Position numbers and translations under genes: made by a program. A DNA stretch of 64,000 nucleotides. It comes from Lathyrus oleraceus (Eukaryota > Streptophyta > Magnoliopsida > Fabales > Fabaceae). Position 1 is the first letter of the stretch, and every line of letters starts with the position of its first letter. The notes under the pieces are model-generated. The model worked only from the letters and a program-made list of their open reading frames with translations, was not told the origin of the DNA and made no database searches. Location of the stretch: contig NC_066581.1 of assembly GCF_024323335.1 (NCBI RefSeq), positions 343,730,399 to 343,794,398 of the forward strand. The letters run 5' to 3'. Positions 18,146 through 31,600 of the stretch are shown piece after piece.

Positions 18146-20466
18146 GCTGTCGCAACGCGAAAAACAACCGGCGGGAAAAGACAAAACAAACAGAGCCGCC
18201 ACCGTGCGTTATTTATCCCAAAGGAGGGAAAGGAAACGCTCGAAGTAAACCTGGAAAGAAATGGTCTTACGACCGGAGATTACAAGGTACGGGAGTCGGT
18301 TACGCAAGGGGAAGGTATTAGCACCCCTCACGTCCGTCGTACTCGACGGGATCCACGCTCAAGAGAATAGAATAAGGTTGCTGATAAACTGCTCCAAGAA
18401 TGCACACACACTGGAATAAAACACAGATGGAAGGAGACGGAGGAAGCGGACTCGGCAGGATGTCGCATCCTGGGCCTATGTAGTTTGTCAGAAACAAACA
18501 TCAGAGTCGACGTAGTTCGGGGGGAATGAGAAACATGCTCGCTAGGATATCGTATCCTATGCCTACATATCTTCTCTATCCAGAGAAGAATCAGAACACT
18601 CGTAGTTCGGCTAACGCACGCCGAAACAAAACACAACACAGAGACGCTGAGACGTCAAAAGAAACAAACTCAACCAGGAAACAGAATGCCAATGGCTGGG
18701 CTTACATCTGACTCCAAACAAAGCAAACAGGAAACAGAATGCCAATGGCTGGTCTTACATCCGACTCCAAACACACGCAAAAAGGTTAAACAAACAGGCT
18801 AATAGGGAGTCTGGAACCAAGGAGATAGATCATAAACCCATGTACTATCCTTCCTGTGATTTTGCACAGGGTCTTGAAGAAGAGATGCTTCAACATCTTT
18901 AAGAACATCAGTTATCTTGAGCTCCAAGGATAATCAATTACATACTTGTACTTGGCACAAGTTGACATTGATCTTAAATCCTTTCCCAATATTCCTTTCA
19001 GATACTTCCACCATAAGACTACTTTGAAAATACTCTTCTAGTGTTAACATCTTCTGCTTGCAAGCACTTCAACAGTGTTGAAAATCTTCTCAGATTAAAT
19101 TCACCCTTAGTAATGAGAGAGATGAACTCTTCCTTGCAAATGTGTCACACAACCACCAGAACCCATGTGACACAGGTCAACAGCCAACCATACCCTAGGT
19201 TGACCAAAGGTGAGGAGGTTAACCAAAACTCCCCCTCAAATTAACAATCATGGAACCTTCACACCAATATCCATGCATTGTACAGACATGTCTCAACATG
19301 ACATACACCATCCCTACCAGTGGCACCTAACTCTATGAGTTATACCTAGACATACTCCAATCACACCAATCCAACTTCAGCTGACCATAAGTACTAGTGA
19401 AAGACAACATCACCAGTCCATAGTAGATATGCATTGCCAGAGCATACTACCTCAACCAACCTCTGAATCTTCATATTCTCACTCCTTTAAAGAACTGCCA
19501 CTTCTGATTGTGGTGTTTGAATACCAAGATTCATGGTTCCAATCCTCTTAAATGATGTAGCAATCAGGTTACCCCAATATTGACTTCTAACATTCAGGGG
19601 ACTTATCTTCCACCACAACATAGTACTTCAGAGATCAACTATCCCACCCTGATCAATCTACAGGAGTAAGGCAACCAGCAGGAAATTGCACAATGTCACA
19701 CCTCAACCAGCTCCACTTCTAGAGATTAGACTTCTAAAAGTGACCTTCTTGAGCACACACACAGTTGACCCTACCCTTGTCAACTTAGCACACACAGATG
19801 TCTCCTCTTCCAGATCAGGAGTAGGTTTCAAACCAAGGTATCCCTTTGTTTGACACCTAAACACATCTGCTCTTCAACCAGTAGCTGCCTACTTGTTGAA
19901 CAGCATGTTCTAACATCACATAGAACATTAGTTTAACCTCGTTGAAGCAAACCCTCCTTGAAAATTTTCAAGGTCTTCATATGCACTACCCAGGAGAGTA
20001 CAAGAATCAGTGATCAGATGATTCTTACCAAGAAGAGTGGACTTGATGAGACTCAAGTATCTTTGACATATTCAGTAGAATATGATGAAATCTTGAATAC
20101 AGCAGCCTTTCATCCACATGGGGGAAACTACATCAGAGTTTGAGTTTTGCCAGGTATTATGCAGCGGAAATCATAATACAACTCAACCAATGAACACACA
20201 CTTCATCGGATCAGCATCCAAGAACATACCAAGTTTGAATATGATTCAATACTTGCACAGCTGTCCCACACAAAGGCCAATTGCCAATCTCCAGAGGCAG
20301 GTGCACACAGTTACTATCATGAATAGTCCATCCACCTACTTCAAGGGACCATTCAGGGAAACCGCAGAACCATCTTCAGGTTCCAACACCAGTACTAACA
20401 TAACTTCTTGCCAGACACCAGAAAGTATCAGCCATGGATCTCATCCAGAAACAGAACAGGATGCCT

Positions 20467-20478
20467 GCTCTGATACCA
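20467..20478 (-). other. Primer-binding site of element G (tRNA-Met type)
   Basis: The minus strand reads TGGTATCAGAGC, the standard initiator tRNA-Met primer site of plant Ty1/copia elements, two bases after the LTR. Confidence 0.85.
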
Positions 20479-20480
20479 TT

Positions 20481-22117
20481 TGAAATTCTGGTGTAGTCAG
20501 AATTCAGATGTTCTACTCCAAGTCATGACATCTGATCTAACATTGTAACTAATACAGCAAGACAGTTATTAACCACTGTACTAATATGCACACGTTTACA
20601 GATGTCACGACATCTCATTCTATGTCACCCTAGAATGGATGAACACCTGGTTCTGTGCATCAGGAAGAGAGACTCAACATAGATCAATCCTAGCACTCAC
20701 TTCTGTTGTTTTCTTACACAGTTATCAGCATGATGTCTTACAGTTGATTTTGGACATCATCTGTTACATTGTTCCAGTGTGTTTGTCTTTTACTTGTATT
20801 TCCTGAATTAAAGGTTGAACACGTTAATCTAATTTCCACTTATTAGATTGCTAACAACTAGGCTATTTGTTAGGTTCACTAATTGTAGGTTAGTAGTTGG
20901 TTTCCTGGATTTTAGCTCAGCTGTTGAATCCCTGAAGAATAGCCTGAGAAAAATACTGAAACAGAAAACCAATCATCCTACACTTTAGCACATGCTGTTG
21001 GGAATGAATGTCACAACATTCAGTTCGACAGCCAGAACATATGCTGATTCTGTTATGTTCCTGGAAACGGACTGTGCTAAGTTTGCAGTACTGTAACAGA
21101 CCAACTACTCTCTACTTCAGTATCAGCCTTCAGTATCAACTGTCAAAATATCCAGTTTGACAGTTTCACAATGATCCTTCGGCCAGGTCTGTTATCCTTG
21201 AAAAGAACAGGCTTAAACAAATACTAAACTGAAACTAACCTGCTTATTATTCAGTATACGCTGTCACTGATGAATGTTACAACATTCTGATTGACATTCA
21301 AACAGAAGGCTATATACCGGGTCTGTTATCATCTTGATAAATTGACTGGAATACCAGCTGAGTTATGACAGTAATAAAAACACATGCAGAAGGAAAACAA
21401 ACACAGGAAATTGTTAACCCAGTTCAGTCCAACATGACCTACATCTGGGGGCTACCAAGCCAGGAAGAAGATCCACTATCAGCAGTATTAATTCAGAGTT
21501 AAACTCCCCCGTTTACAACTCTTCACTTAATCCCTACCCAATGCAATCTATACCTAGGAACTCCTAGATAGAAACCTCCAGTTTCCATTCCTATCACTAC
21601 AAATACAATGTAATGTTAACACACCTTGAACTTGCTTCACAGCTTCATTCAAGAACAAAATCACTCTTACCACTGAGAAACACATGGTAACCTTCCCACA
21701 GATTGGGAGGTTTACCTCACACACACCCCTAAAAATTCATTCTAAGAGGCTTACCAAAACTAGGTTACAATAATCTATTTATAACCTAATCACCCAACTG
21801 GATTTGGGCCTTCAGAAATCGCAGCAAACTTGTTCTTTGCTGTTACAAATACAGCAGAAAATTTCTGCTACAAACAAGGTCTTCAATCCTAAAATCTCTC
21901 CATATATATCTCCTTATTTTGAGCCTATATATCTTCTGATTGAGTCTTTAAGACCTCCACATGGGAGTTAGGATATTCACCAAATATCCTTACTAATCCC
22001 AGAATATATACTGAATTAATTAATTCAGTTTTCTACACATGTGCGATGTCACAGACATGATGTTGTGACATCGTACATGACATGTTGGTCCAGATGTTGA
22101 ACTTCTTCAACCCAACA
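20481..22117 (-). repeat. LTR of copia-type element G
   Basis: On the minus strand the LTR starts TGTTGGGTTGAAGAAGTTC and ends ..AGAATTTCA, about 1.6 kb, two bases before the primer site. It has the TG..CA ends usual for copia LTRs. Small frames inside are not conserved coding sequence. Confidence 0.7.
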
Positions 22118-24977
22118 TATTAAAACAACAGAGATGATTACATTATTTGTTTTACAAAATTAATGCCAATCCTAAGGAATTAACAAACACACAAACTACT
22201 AGGGAGTCTGGAATTCGGACCTAATAGTTGCAAACAAAACACACGCAAAAAAGAAAAGGGCGCCCGGAGAGATCTCGCACGATCTCCTGCATACGTACCT
22301 CATCTGGTATGAGGATCAGGGCGACGTAGTTCCCCTAAACAGGGGAGAAATTTTCTCCTAACCAGAGACCGGGGAATAACAAACTAAAAGGGAGACTGAC
22401 TCGAGCCTAATAGTTGTCATGCAATCCACAATAGTCCTAGGTTAAGGTATCTAAACAGATCATAACTTGCACAGGAAGCAAGTTGAAACAGCAAATAAAT
22501 GGCAAGTAAACATCACAGGTGAACAGGTATCACACACTATATGCAAACAAGCAGCTCATACAAGGCTGGGCTTTAGTCAAGGGGTCACATCAACCTCGAC
22601 AAACAAGCCAACACTGGAAGGGGTGTCTGAGGCTCTTAACCACTGACATTGACCGTCAGGGTGAGCAGATGAAAGGTAATGAGGGTTAGACCTCATAGCT
22701 CTTAACCCTGGCCTGGGTGAGCTCAAGACAAAGAATGTGTGGGGGTCCAGAATGAGGGACCCTACTCCACATGACTGACTCTGGACAAGATCTTGGGTGT
22801 TCATTCAAAAGCATCAGCACGTAGTGCGAGCTTAATGAAAGACTCAACTGAATAGCAGGGGATTGATTGCAAATCCCTTCTATCTGCCAATCGCCTCTTC
22901 ACTTAGGAGGTCTTAACATGTAACCATGCCTCGACAAGGAGGTCTTTAGCATAAATATAAACAAACATAGTCATTGCCTCTTAAGGAGGACTTCAGCCAA
23001 ATGCCTGCCAAAAGAAACGACAGGGCTTCCAGACTACATGTAGTTAGAGGATGATTACATAGGTGGTATGCCAACCACAAGCAAAGCAGAGCTCAAGCAA
23101 TGAGCTAAAGCAACTAAAGTACCTGTAAGAAAGTCAAACAAGTCAATATTCACATTCAGACAAATCCAACAGACAGTCAACAGTGTTACAACCAATATGT
23201 TCACAATGCAAGTTAACAAGAAAACAACTCAAGTGAGTTCATCATCAAGGAACCTACAACACAACAAAGGTTAGTGGACAAAGCAAATTTGCATCTCAAG
23301 TCATAAGATTGCATCAACCACTAGAGCTAATAGCTTCAACCTGAAATACAAAGCTCAAAAGATGAGTACAAACCACTAGTACCAAGACTAGGGTCAAAGG
23401 CAAAGCAAAAAGTCAAAACAGAAGTTGATATTCAACATGAAGCACATTTATTCAAGTAAGAACATGTCCTAAAAAGGATCAAACTCAAATCCAAAGGCAA
23501 GGGCTTCAAGTAAGCAAGATAAAGCAAATGCACATAATGGTGATCACAATTAGATATCAAACATAAAAAATACACATTAAAACAGAAATGAGTCCAGTGA
23601 TCATGAAAAAAATTATGTACACCCCACATGCTAAACACAAGCATCATGCAAAAAAATTGGAATCAGAGAAGCTCAATTGACATGGATATGAAAATGAACA
23701 AGATCAACATCAAAATGTGTGACACACATTGTCACACCCTAAGTTCATGTGTCTAAAACAGAGATGGAAAATGATAAAAATGCACAACCAAGCCTCAAAA
23801 ATCAATTAACATGTTAGGAATAAGCATATCAAATTTCATGGCAATTGGACAATGTATGAGCATTTCACAAGTCAATTGGTACAACATGTCATATTTGCAC
23901 ACATGATCAAATAACAATTCACCATTCAAAATCCAGAAATGATAAAATCAAGAAAAACACACCACAAAATAATAGACATTCAAAGGATCATGTGAAAAAA
24001 AAATGGATTAAATTGGACTTGTCTTCTATTTGTTATGATTTTTGGAATTGGATGAAATCAAATTGAAATAACATGAATAATGCATGAGAAAATGGAGGTA
24101 AAGGGAATTGTTTAATTTAATTTGAAAATATGGAATCAATGGGAATCGAACCATGTAGCATGAAAATAGAAGGCGCTGGAGAAAGAAATAAACAAAATGT
24201 AGGGAGCTGGGAATCGAATGGTGTAGCGTTTTGTACAAAACGTTGCGCTTAAATAAATGATGTGGCGTCCCAGTCACAGTCAAAGTACACGCATCAGATG
24301 ACCGGAACAGTGTTTCCGGTCATCTTCTCCGACCAAAACACGGCAACAGCAATGATGAACACCAAAAAATATTTCCAGAAACATGCATAGCATACATCAA
24401 TCAAAAGCTTGCAACACGTAGAACATGGATCCAGCATTAACTAAGCCTAAATCATCATGAACAAGGCGAATCGAGTAGAAACATTTTTCATGTTCAAAAC
24501 TTAAAACTAACATATCTCAACCAAATCTCAACCAAATTCAATTCTATAACCATCAGAATTCTCAGCATGATGAGATCTACCTAAACATGGCAATGATTTG
24601 AAGAATTAAGAGATTCGAATTTTAACCAACCTGAACTTGCAGTGACCAAAATCTTGTAATTAAGCCTCCAAAACTTCCAAATCTCCTTCTCCACTCTTGA
24701 TATGAAGCTTTGAATATGAATTGATGCTGGAATTGGTCGGGATCTAGCTCAACTTGTAACTTCCATCTTCATGTTCATGTATGGAGTATGCACAAATCTT
24801 GGCCAAAATTCAATCCAGAGCTTGATCTCTACTAAATGCCACTCAAGGAACACGATTATGCAAGAAAATTCAGGTGTTGTGTGAAGAATTTTCAAGTTTC
24901 AATTGAGAGAAAATTTGGAGGGAAAGAAAATCTAGATCTAGAAATTGTGAAAATTGGGCAATTCTGTTAGAATTAAG

Positions 24978-24985
24978 CTTATATA
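24978..24985 (-). promoter_or_regulatory. Probable TATA box of element B's LTR
   Basis: The minus strand reads TATATAAG in AT-rich surroundings about 1.26 kb into the LTR. The downstream sequence is A/T-rich and leader-like. This is inferred from sequence only. Confidence 0.4.
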
Positions 24986-26245
24986 CTCCTCCTTAATCAT
25001 GTTGTAATTAAGTTTAAGCATGGCTAATGAAAAATTAATGAAATATGGGGTGTATGACCAAAAATGCAAAATGAGGGTGCATGGAGAAAATGGACGTGAA
25101 CAGTACCATGTGGAGGTGTATTTTCACTTAAAATCAACTCATGAACACAATTGGATTGGAGTTTAGCTCATGTGATGCACCAAATTTAAATTACCAATTT
25201 TCCCTCCAAAATGCACTTGTGTAAGCCAATGATCATATGATTTTATTTCATGTAATGCAATGATAGATTGGGAAAATATTAGTCATGACAATCATTTTGC
25301 AAAAAGAGTGACTCAATTTGGAGTTTTGAAACAAAAGTTATGGCATTTTGAAGTTCCATGCACCCTTGGCAATCATTTAATCATAACTCCTCAACCATTC
25401 ATCATATGCTCATAATCTTGGACTTTTTAGAAATGGGAGAGAAAGATCTTCAACTTTCATGTTGGACAAAATTTCATTTGAAGCTTCTTTGATGTTGGAA
25501 AGTCAAGTTGAATTTGAACCAAAATCTTTCCATTTTTGGAAACTTTCAATTACAGGTCACCTTCCATTTTTGGAAACTTTTGATCTGACTTCAAAATCTT
25601 CAAGGTAGATGTTTATAATGACAAATGAACCTCTTTTGAACATGAATGAAGTGTTGAAACTCATTTCCCCACCTCAAAGCCCTCAGCTCTGGCATAGTTA
25701 ATTGTATAGGTCCTCAGATGACCTTGACATGCTCTGATCAGCTTGAGCCTCAACCACTTGAGGAATTGGCTCAGAAATGAAACCCTAGCCCACATAAGCT
25801 CTTCCACATAACCATGTGATCTCCATCTCAACAAATACATCATATCCTTGGTAAACCCTGACTAGAAGAAAGACAATATTGATTAGGGTTGACCAGGAGT
25901 CAAAACCCTAATCCCAAGGAACTGGAGCAAGCACAATGAAACCCTGGATGATGACATAACCATGATTATGGTGACATATCCTTGCCAACAAGATAATACT
26001 CAACCTCTTTGAGGAATCAAGAAGCCCTGACTGAAGCACAAACCCTCAGATGGTTGACAATTAATCCATGAAACCCTCAGGCCTAAACCATGTACCTTCT
26101 CCATCTCTGAAAAGACTTTGGAGGATGACTTCATTATTTCCACATGATATTCAATATGCAAATTCCTAATGTCCTAAAACATGAAATGCAATATGCTAAA
26201 CTAGTCCCAAGAAGAGGAGGGTAAATTTTGAGGTGTTACAGTAAC

Positions 26246-27904
26246 CATTGAAAAGCACCTTTAGGAACAAAAAGTCTCCTAAACTTGCATTTTTAAATAG
26301 TGTAACATTTCTTGCAACAATAATGACAAGTTAAATTGTGAGGAGAATGGCCTTTGCTATTTTGATCCTTTTGCACAAATGTATACCTTCTATAAGGATT
26401 ATAAGAAGGAATTTTATATTTGGTAGTATCAATAACAAAGGTGACTTTTAGTTTAAGAGCCTTGTTTAATTTAGCCTTGAAAATATTTGCTATTTTTTGC
26501 CAAATATGACAAGTCTCATAACCGAACCAAGAGGGTTCTTCATCCTTATTTTTAACTTTTTGAATATCTACCATAGATTTCTTAAGAGAATCCATATTAT
26601 TTTTGGTTTCTAAAACTTTAGCTTCTAAATATGAAAAGATTCTTTTATTTGAAGCTAATCTTTTAAAAGCGTCTACGACTTCTCTATGTAGATTTTCAAG
26701 TGCTTTTTGTAATTGAGAATAAGATAATTCATTCAGAGATTCAAGCTTAGAATTACTTACATTCTTCTTCTTATTTTTGTTGGCCATGAAGCAAAGCTTG
26801 GTCGGTTTGACACTTGACCTTGAGATTTCATCACTTGAAGAATTGCTATCACTCTCCCAAGAAACATAGGTTCTTCTAGACTTGCTAGATTTCTTGTAAT
26901 GACCTTTCTCTTTGTCTTTCTTGATCAACGGATAATTCGGCCTATAATGACAAACTTTTCCATAATTGTAGCATGAACTTTTAAGTTTACCCTTCTTATT
27001 CTCATATTCCTTTGAGGAATTTGATCTCCTTATAAAGTTGATTAGGTTCTTTTAGGAGTACTTGACTCCATTTTTCTTTATGTACCTATTGTACCTTTTG
27101 ACAAACAACCCCATTTCTTCATCATCGGAATTCTCGTCATCACTTATTTCACAACCACTTTTCTCATTGGTTGAAGACTTTGAAGTTGAAGCCTTTAGAG
27201 TAATATAATTATTTTCTACCTTCTTATCTTTACCTCTCTCCTTCTTCATCTTCTTCTCATGCTTGTTTTCATGTTTTTCCAAGCAAGTGAATTCTTGCTC
27301 ATGTTCTTCTAGTTTTCCAAACAAAGTTATGAGATCAAGTATTTTAAGATCATTCACTTCTTTGATTGCCGTGACTTTAGGTTACCATTCCCTATTAAGA
27401 CACCTTAAAACTTTATTAGTAAAAATATCATTGGAAATAGGCTTACCTAGAGCTTTTAAACGATTTATGAGATATGTGAACCTCTTTTGCATGTCGGCAA
27501 TGGTCTCACCATGCTTCATGCGAAATAGTTCAAAATCTTTATTTGAGGTATTGATCCTAGCTTGTTTGACTTCATTAGTTCCCTCATGGGAAACTTCTAA
27601 TGCGCCCCACATAACTTTGGCAGTTTCACAATTGAAACACGATAATATTCATCAACATCAAGTGCGGATATGAGAATATTTTGTGTCTTCTAATCATGTG
27701 ACCATAATTTCTTATCATTATCACTCCATTGTGCTTCCTGTTTTTGTACGACAACACCTTCACCACTGGTCATTGTAATTTGACGTCCTAAACACCCTTA
27801 TCAACCGAGTTGATATGGATACGCATACAAGCTTTCCAATAGCCATAATTTTCACCGCTAAAAATGGATGCTCTATTGTACGCCCCTTTAGGTTTGGTAG
27901 CCAT
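26246..27904 (-). pseudogene. gag: Copia-type gag of element D, broken
   Basis: From an ATG at 27904 the minus strand encodes KPKGAYNRASIFSGENYGYW, the N-terminal motif of copia Gag. Fragments follow in different frames: ELFRMKHGETIADMQKRFTY (27382-27612, UBN2-like Gag core), an acidic/lysine-rich stretch (27052-27357), and SKSRRTYVSWESDSNSSSDE (26293-26928). The last ends in a damaged zinc knuckle, CHYCCKKCYTI with the His lost and a stop inside. At least three frame breaks are present. It lies next to its primer site, as expected. Confidence 0.82.
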
Positions 27905-27943
27905 TTTCTAATAAGCGAATACTGAAGCACGAAATTAACCAGA

Positions 27944-27955
27944 GCTCTTATACCA
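27944..27955 (-). other. Primer-binding site of element D
   Basis: The minus strand reads TGGTATAAGAGC, a one-base variant of the tRNA-Met primer site, two bases from the LTR end (..TATAACA). Confidence 0.75.
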
Positions 27956-28960
27956 CTTGTTATACAATAGGAAATGATCTAGAGGGGGGTGAATAGATCC
28001 CAAGTTAAAAGCTTGCAAAAATTATTTTAAAAATTTTAACGACTAATAGAAGTGACCCGGATCGAATCGTCTAAATCGAACCGCTATCGAAAAGCTCGGA
28101 TATGCGTATGTAGAATCAAAGTGATGATAATGAGAACAAATTAATCACAATACTTTTAATCACAATCACTTGAATTCTACTCTAATAGTAAAGACTATTC
28201 TAAATGATAAAATACACAAAAATGTAACACAGGAAAATTATCGAACACCTTGTGTGGAATCGACTTCGTTTAGAATTTTGTATGGTTTTATTTATATTAA
28301 AATCCAACCAAAATCTAATATATTGTGATCAACTCAACAAAACCTTCTTCAAATGGTTATCAAAAGGTTTAACCAAACGTATTAATCACACAATCGATGA
28401 ATTCAACAATTTACAAATGAAACATAAAAGATGTATAACAATTTCTCTTCCCTTGATCTGAGCTTGGTTAATTCACCCAACAATAACGATTGGATCCACC
28501 GTCTCACGCTACTCCTTTACAAGAACCTTATGTTCCTCAAAGCTTTCACTCGATTGAATCCAAATTTCAAATTTTTGTAACCCAAGATTTACCAATATGA
28601 TTCATCGTCTCATACTACCCCTTTGCATGAAACCCCCGTTCTTCAAAGCTTTCACTCGATCGGATCCAAATTGCATAATCTTGTCCAAAATCTTCAAATC
28701 CCTAATTGATCTTGAAGGGAAACCCTAACTTGGTTTTATTATTTGAAACCCTAAAAGATATCAACCCAATTTACAATTCAACAACCTAAATTGAACGTTA
28801 TCAACACTGATTCTAGATGGCACCCAAACAAAGAATGATTATATGTAGTTTGTTTGTGTGTATGCATAGAATGTAGGTTGAAGATCATGAGAACTCTTTG
28901 AAATCCCGATTTCATTTATGATTTTCTCAAAATCACTAAAATAAATTATGTGTTAATGAA

Positions 28961-29136
<176 letters not shown>

Positions 29137-29189
29137 AGGCAAAAGGAATGCAAAATATTTGAAAAAAATCATGATTATTTGGAAAAATA

Positions 29190-29410
29190 CGTTGCATGTG
29201 TCGACCTGTGTAAGTCATGTGTCGACACATTCATTGCATGCGTCGACCTGTATAGGTCATATGTCGACACATATAATCAGCACATCAAACATAAACTACA
29301 AGCTTTAGAAATGAGGTACATGTGTTGACCTGTAGCTCGTATGTGTCGACACATAGAAAAAAATGCTTCTATGTGTCGACCTATAGCACGTGTGTGTCGA
29401 CACATAGATT
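29190..29410. repeat. Four-fold repeat with TGTCGAC / TGTCGACACA palindromes
   Basis: Four units of about 43 bp each contain a TGTCGACCT motif (one reads TGTTGACCT), a short variable spacer and a TGTCGACACA palindrome. They lie near the outer end of element D's LTR. Element F's LTR has similarly placed pairs around CCAATCGATTGG (about 60625-60760). Confidence 0.75.
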
Positions 29411-29574
29411 AATTTTCACATAAAAACTTGTTTTTAATGCATGAAACATTTTCTAAATCATTTCAAAATATTTTTTATGCTTCCTAATGCTAAAATTCAC
29501 ATTAAGACTCAGATGATATCGTTCAATATACATAAATATTAAAGTATCCTAGTTTTGACATGATTCAAAATACA

Positions 29575-30088
29575 TCTAATGGAAAGATGCATTCACAAGT
29601 ATTTTCGCCATGGGTTCTATGGGAATAGTTCGGGAGGGGAACTATTATTGTTAGGTCAATGCATGTTTTGCTTATTTTCGGGAAAGGGCTTTAAACATTA
29701 TGTTGTTGTTGCATTTACGTGTTTTGACATGCATAATTATACCATTGTTGTTGATGAAATAGGCAAGTTGAAATCCAAGCATGGTGAATTGGTGACTTGT
29801 CCCGAATACGAGCAGGGTGGATTCGGGTTTGAGCAGGGTGAACCCTGTTCTTGAGTGAACCAATTGATGTTGATATGGTACCACATGCACATGAGTCTAG
29901 TTGAAGTTGTGAGTCTCATTTCATAATTTAATTGATAAATATGTGATTGCTTTGTGTATGATGATGAATTGGGTGTGAGAATGATGTTATGTGATTGATG
30001 TGGATTGTGTAGATATTTGAATTCTACCTTACAACTTATTCCGTTAAATTCTTGATGTGAATTCTCACCCCCTTTTCTTTGATGTTAT
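29575..30088 (-). mobile_element. Gypsy-like LTR remnant E, part left of element C
   Basis: This piece and 57761-58106 become continuous when element C and one GTTAT are removed. On the minus strand the combined sequence begins TGTAACATCCTAACCCCG at 58106, like a gypsy (possibly chromovirus) LTR. The left part abuts element D without a recognisable end, so E is truncated or a solo LTR. A 91-residue frame at 29579-29854 has no family signature. Confidence 0.5.
30084..30088. repeat. Left target-site duplication GTTAT of element C
   Basis: GTTAT precedes the outer end of LTR1 and is repeated at 57761-57765 beyond the outermost LTR. No such duplication flanks the inner LTR copies. Confidence 0.9.
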
Positions 30089-31084
30089 TGTAGCGGTGTA
30101 TTCGTCGCTATATGATTTATTGATTAAACCATAAGCAAAGCATACAATGAATTCGAGTCGCCACCGCACTTTTATTTATCCAAAGGACTGGCTAAAAAGC
30201 GAACAAAAGCCTAAGAAGTTTTACACGTAGAAAACTAATTAAAAGATCAGAGAGTCTGGGTAAGGGGTAAATTACGCAATGGGAAGGTGTTAGGCACCCA
30301 CTACGTCCTAGGTACTCCTAGGGAGCCCTTTTCACACTTGTTGTATAAAATTGTTATTGGTTATGACATAAATATTGTGCAAACATGATTGGGATGATGA
30401 GAAAAGAATATACAATTTTTATTGGGTTTGAACGGATGAACCCGTTGCCTACGTACCTCCCATCAAAGGTAAGGATCAAAACGTCGTAGTTCGGCTAAAA
30501 ACTTCCAAAAGTTAGTGAGTTCAGTTTTAAACAATAGCACTGAGGCTTTTCATTATCAATGGGAGAAAACTCGACCAAGACCAACATCCACCATGCTAGG
30601 ATAGCTTCGACGTACTAGAGGGGTTAACCCTGTTTTCAGTACGGAAGTCTTATAGTCGACTCACTAAGGATAGGGTGAGGTTTACATCAACCACAATGAT
30701 AATTGAAACCTATGGCTAATGCATGAAAAGATTAACAATGGACAAAGCCAAAACAATTGAATGGGTGAAGTTAATTGATTGTGATTGTGAAAGTAGGGTC
30801 AAAGTATGATTAAGATTGATTCAGAAGAAGTGTTATGAAATGGAGTTTGAAAAAAATCAAGGACTTGGGGTCCAGGTTTTTAATTTGAAAATATGAAGAT
30901 GTTTGCACAATATTTATCTCAAGTTTTGAAAGTAAGGTGTGAAAAGGTTTAGGACATAATGGGAATGAATGGATGAGGATGGATTGTAAAACTTCTTAGA
31001 AGATTCACCTCTTGAGATCATATAGAAGATGATTCAAGTGTGTCCTTTGGAATGGGAAATGAGCAATAATAATAAGCAAATAAA

Positions 31085-31600
31085 TGATACCGGATGCCAC
31101 TCAATGGTCTTACTCCAATCTCACAAACAAAAAAGCGGATACCGGATACCAATAGATGGATTTACACCAATCTCCTAAAACAGAAATGGATATCAGAGGC
31201 CATTCAATGGACTTACACTAATCTCCTCAACAAAGAAATGAAAGTGGATACCGGATGCCAATCACTGGGCTTATACCAATCTCCAACAAAGCAAACACTT
31301 GGATGTCAGATGCCAATCTATCTGGGCTTACTCTAACCTCCAACATATGATCATAGGAATACAAATGCCAAATTACACGGACTTACAATTGTATCCTCAT
31401 ATACAAACAAACAAAGCAACATATGATCACAGGAAAGCAAATGCCAACTTACAGGGACTTATAATTGCATCCTCACATAAAATCAAACAATGCAACACAT
31501 GGATGTCAGATGCCAATTTATCTGGGCTTACTCTAACCTCCACAGTATGGTCCTAGGAATACAAATGCCACATCACAGGGACTTATAATTGTATCCTCTC
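31085..31600. repeat. LTR sub-repeat array, units of about 50-60 bp
   Basis: Units share GATGCCAATC..TGGGCTTAC..CAATCTCC with variable linkers, roughly nine copies. The same array is in LTR2 (about 44444-44960) but is deleted from LTR3. Two related units occur in B's LTR (18680-18750). Confidence 0.8.

Larger units (their letters stand above)
18841..22117 (-). mobile_element. Ty1/copia-type element G, 5' end, nested in B's LTR
   Basis: The right part is an LTR followed, on the minus strand, by a tRNA-Met type primer site and about 1.6 kb of sequence with no protein-coding potential on that strand. That suggests a non-autonomous (LARD-like) or truncated element. A purine-rich GAGGGGGAG (about 19229-19241) could be its polypurine tract, but no second LTR or target duplication was found. 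The left limit is therefore uncertain (somewhere in 18835-19240). Confidence 0.6.
11760..26240 (-). mobile_element. Element B: Ogre/Tat-type Ty3/gypsy element, minus strand, 5' part
   Basis: Read on the minus strand the order is 5' LTR (26240-18148), primer site, leader, gag, protease, intron, RT, RNase H fragment and integrase end, continuing at 1094-1 past element A. Its gag, RNase H and integrase are truncated by internal deletions and the RT is frameshifted. It hosts element A, a hAT-type element and a copia-type fragment, so it is older than all three. It is inserted in copia element D; GTAAC at 26241-26245 would be the right target duplication, with the left one outside the window. Confidence 0.88.
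18148..26240 (-). repeat. 5' LTR of element B (with a nested copia-type fragment)
   Basis: On the minus strand the LTR starts TGTAACACCTC at 26240 and ends GTTGCGACA at 18148, closely matching the ends of A's LTR. Excluding the nested fragment (about 18841-22117) it is roughly 4.8 kb. Parts are clearly related to C's LTR, for example 22600-22800 with 31890-32120. It contains repeated TACGTA..CGTAGTT sub-repeats (18460-18620, 22290-22340) and two units with GAATGCCAATGGCTGG (18680-18750). Its partner LTR is outside the window. Confidence 0.83.

Noticed and set aside
18841..20480. Possible coding region of copia-type element G, including a 121-residue plus-strand frame at 20118-20483.
   Set aside because: The frame is antisense to the element and includes the primer site; no Gag or Pol motif appears on the minus strand.
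22577..22804. A 75-residue minus-strand frame in B's LTR, considered as a possible captured gene.
   Set aside because: The homologous stretch in C's LTR (about 31890-32120) is not open, so it is not conserved as coding.
29579..29854. A 91-residue plus-strand frame.
   Set aside because: It lies inside a gypsy-like LTR remnant, has no domain, and the neighbouring sequence is non-coding.
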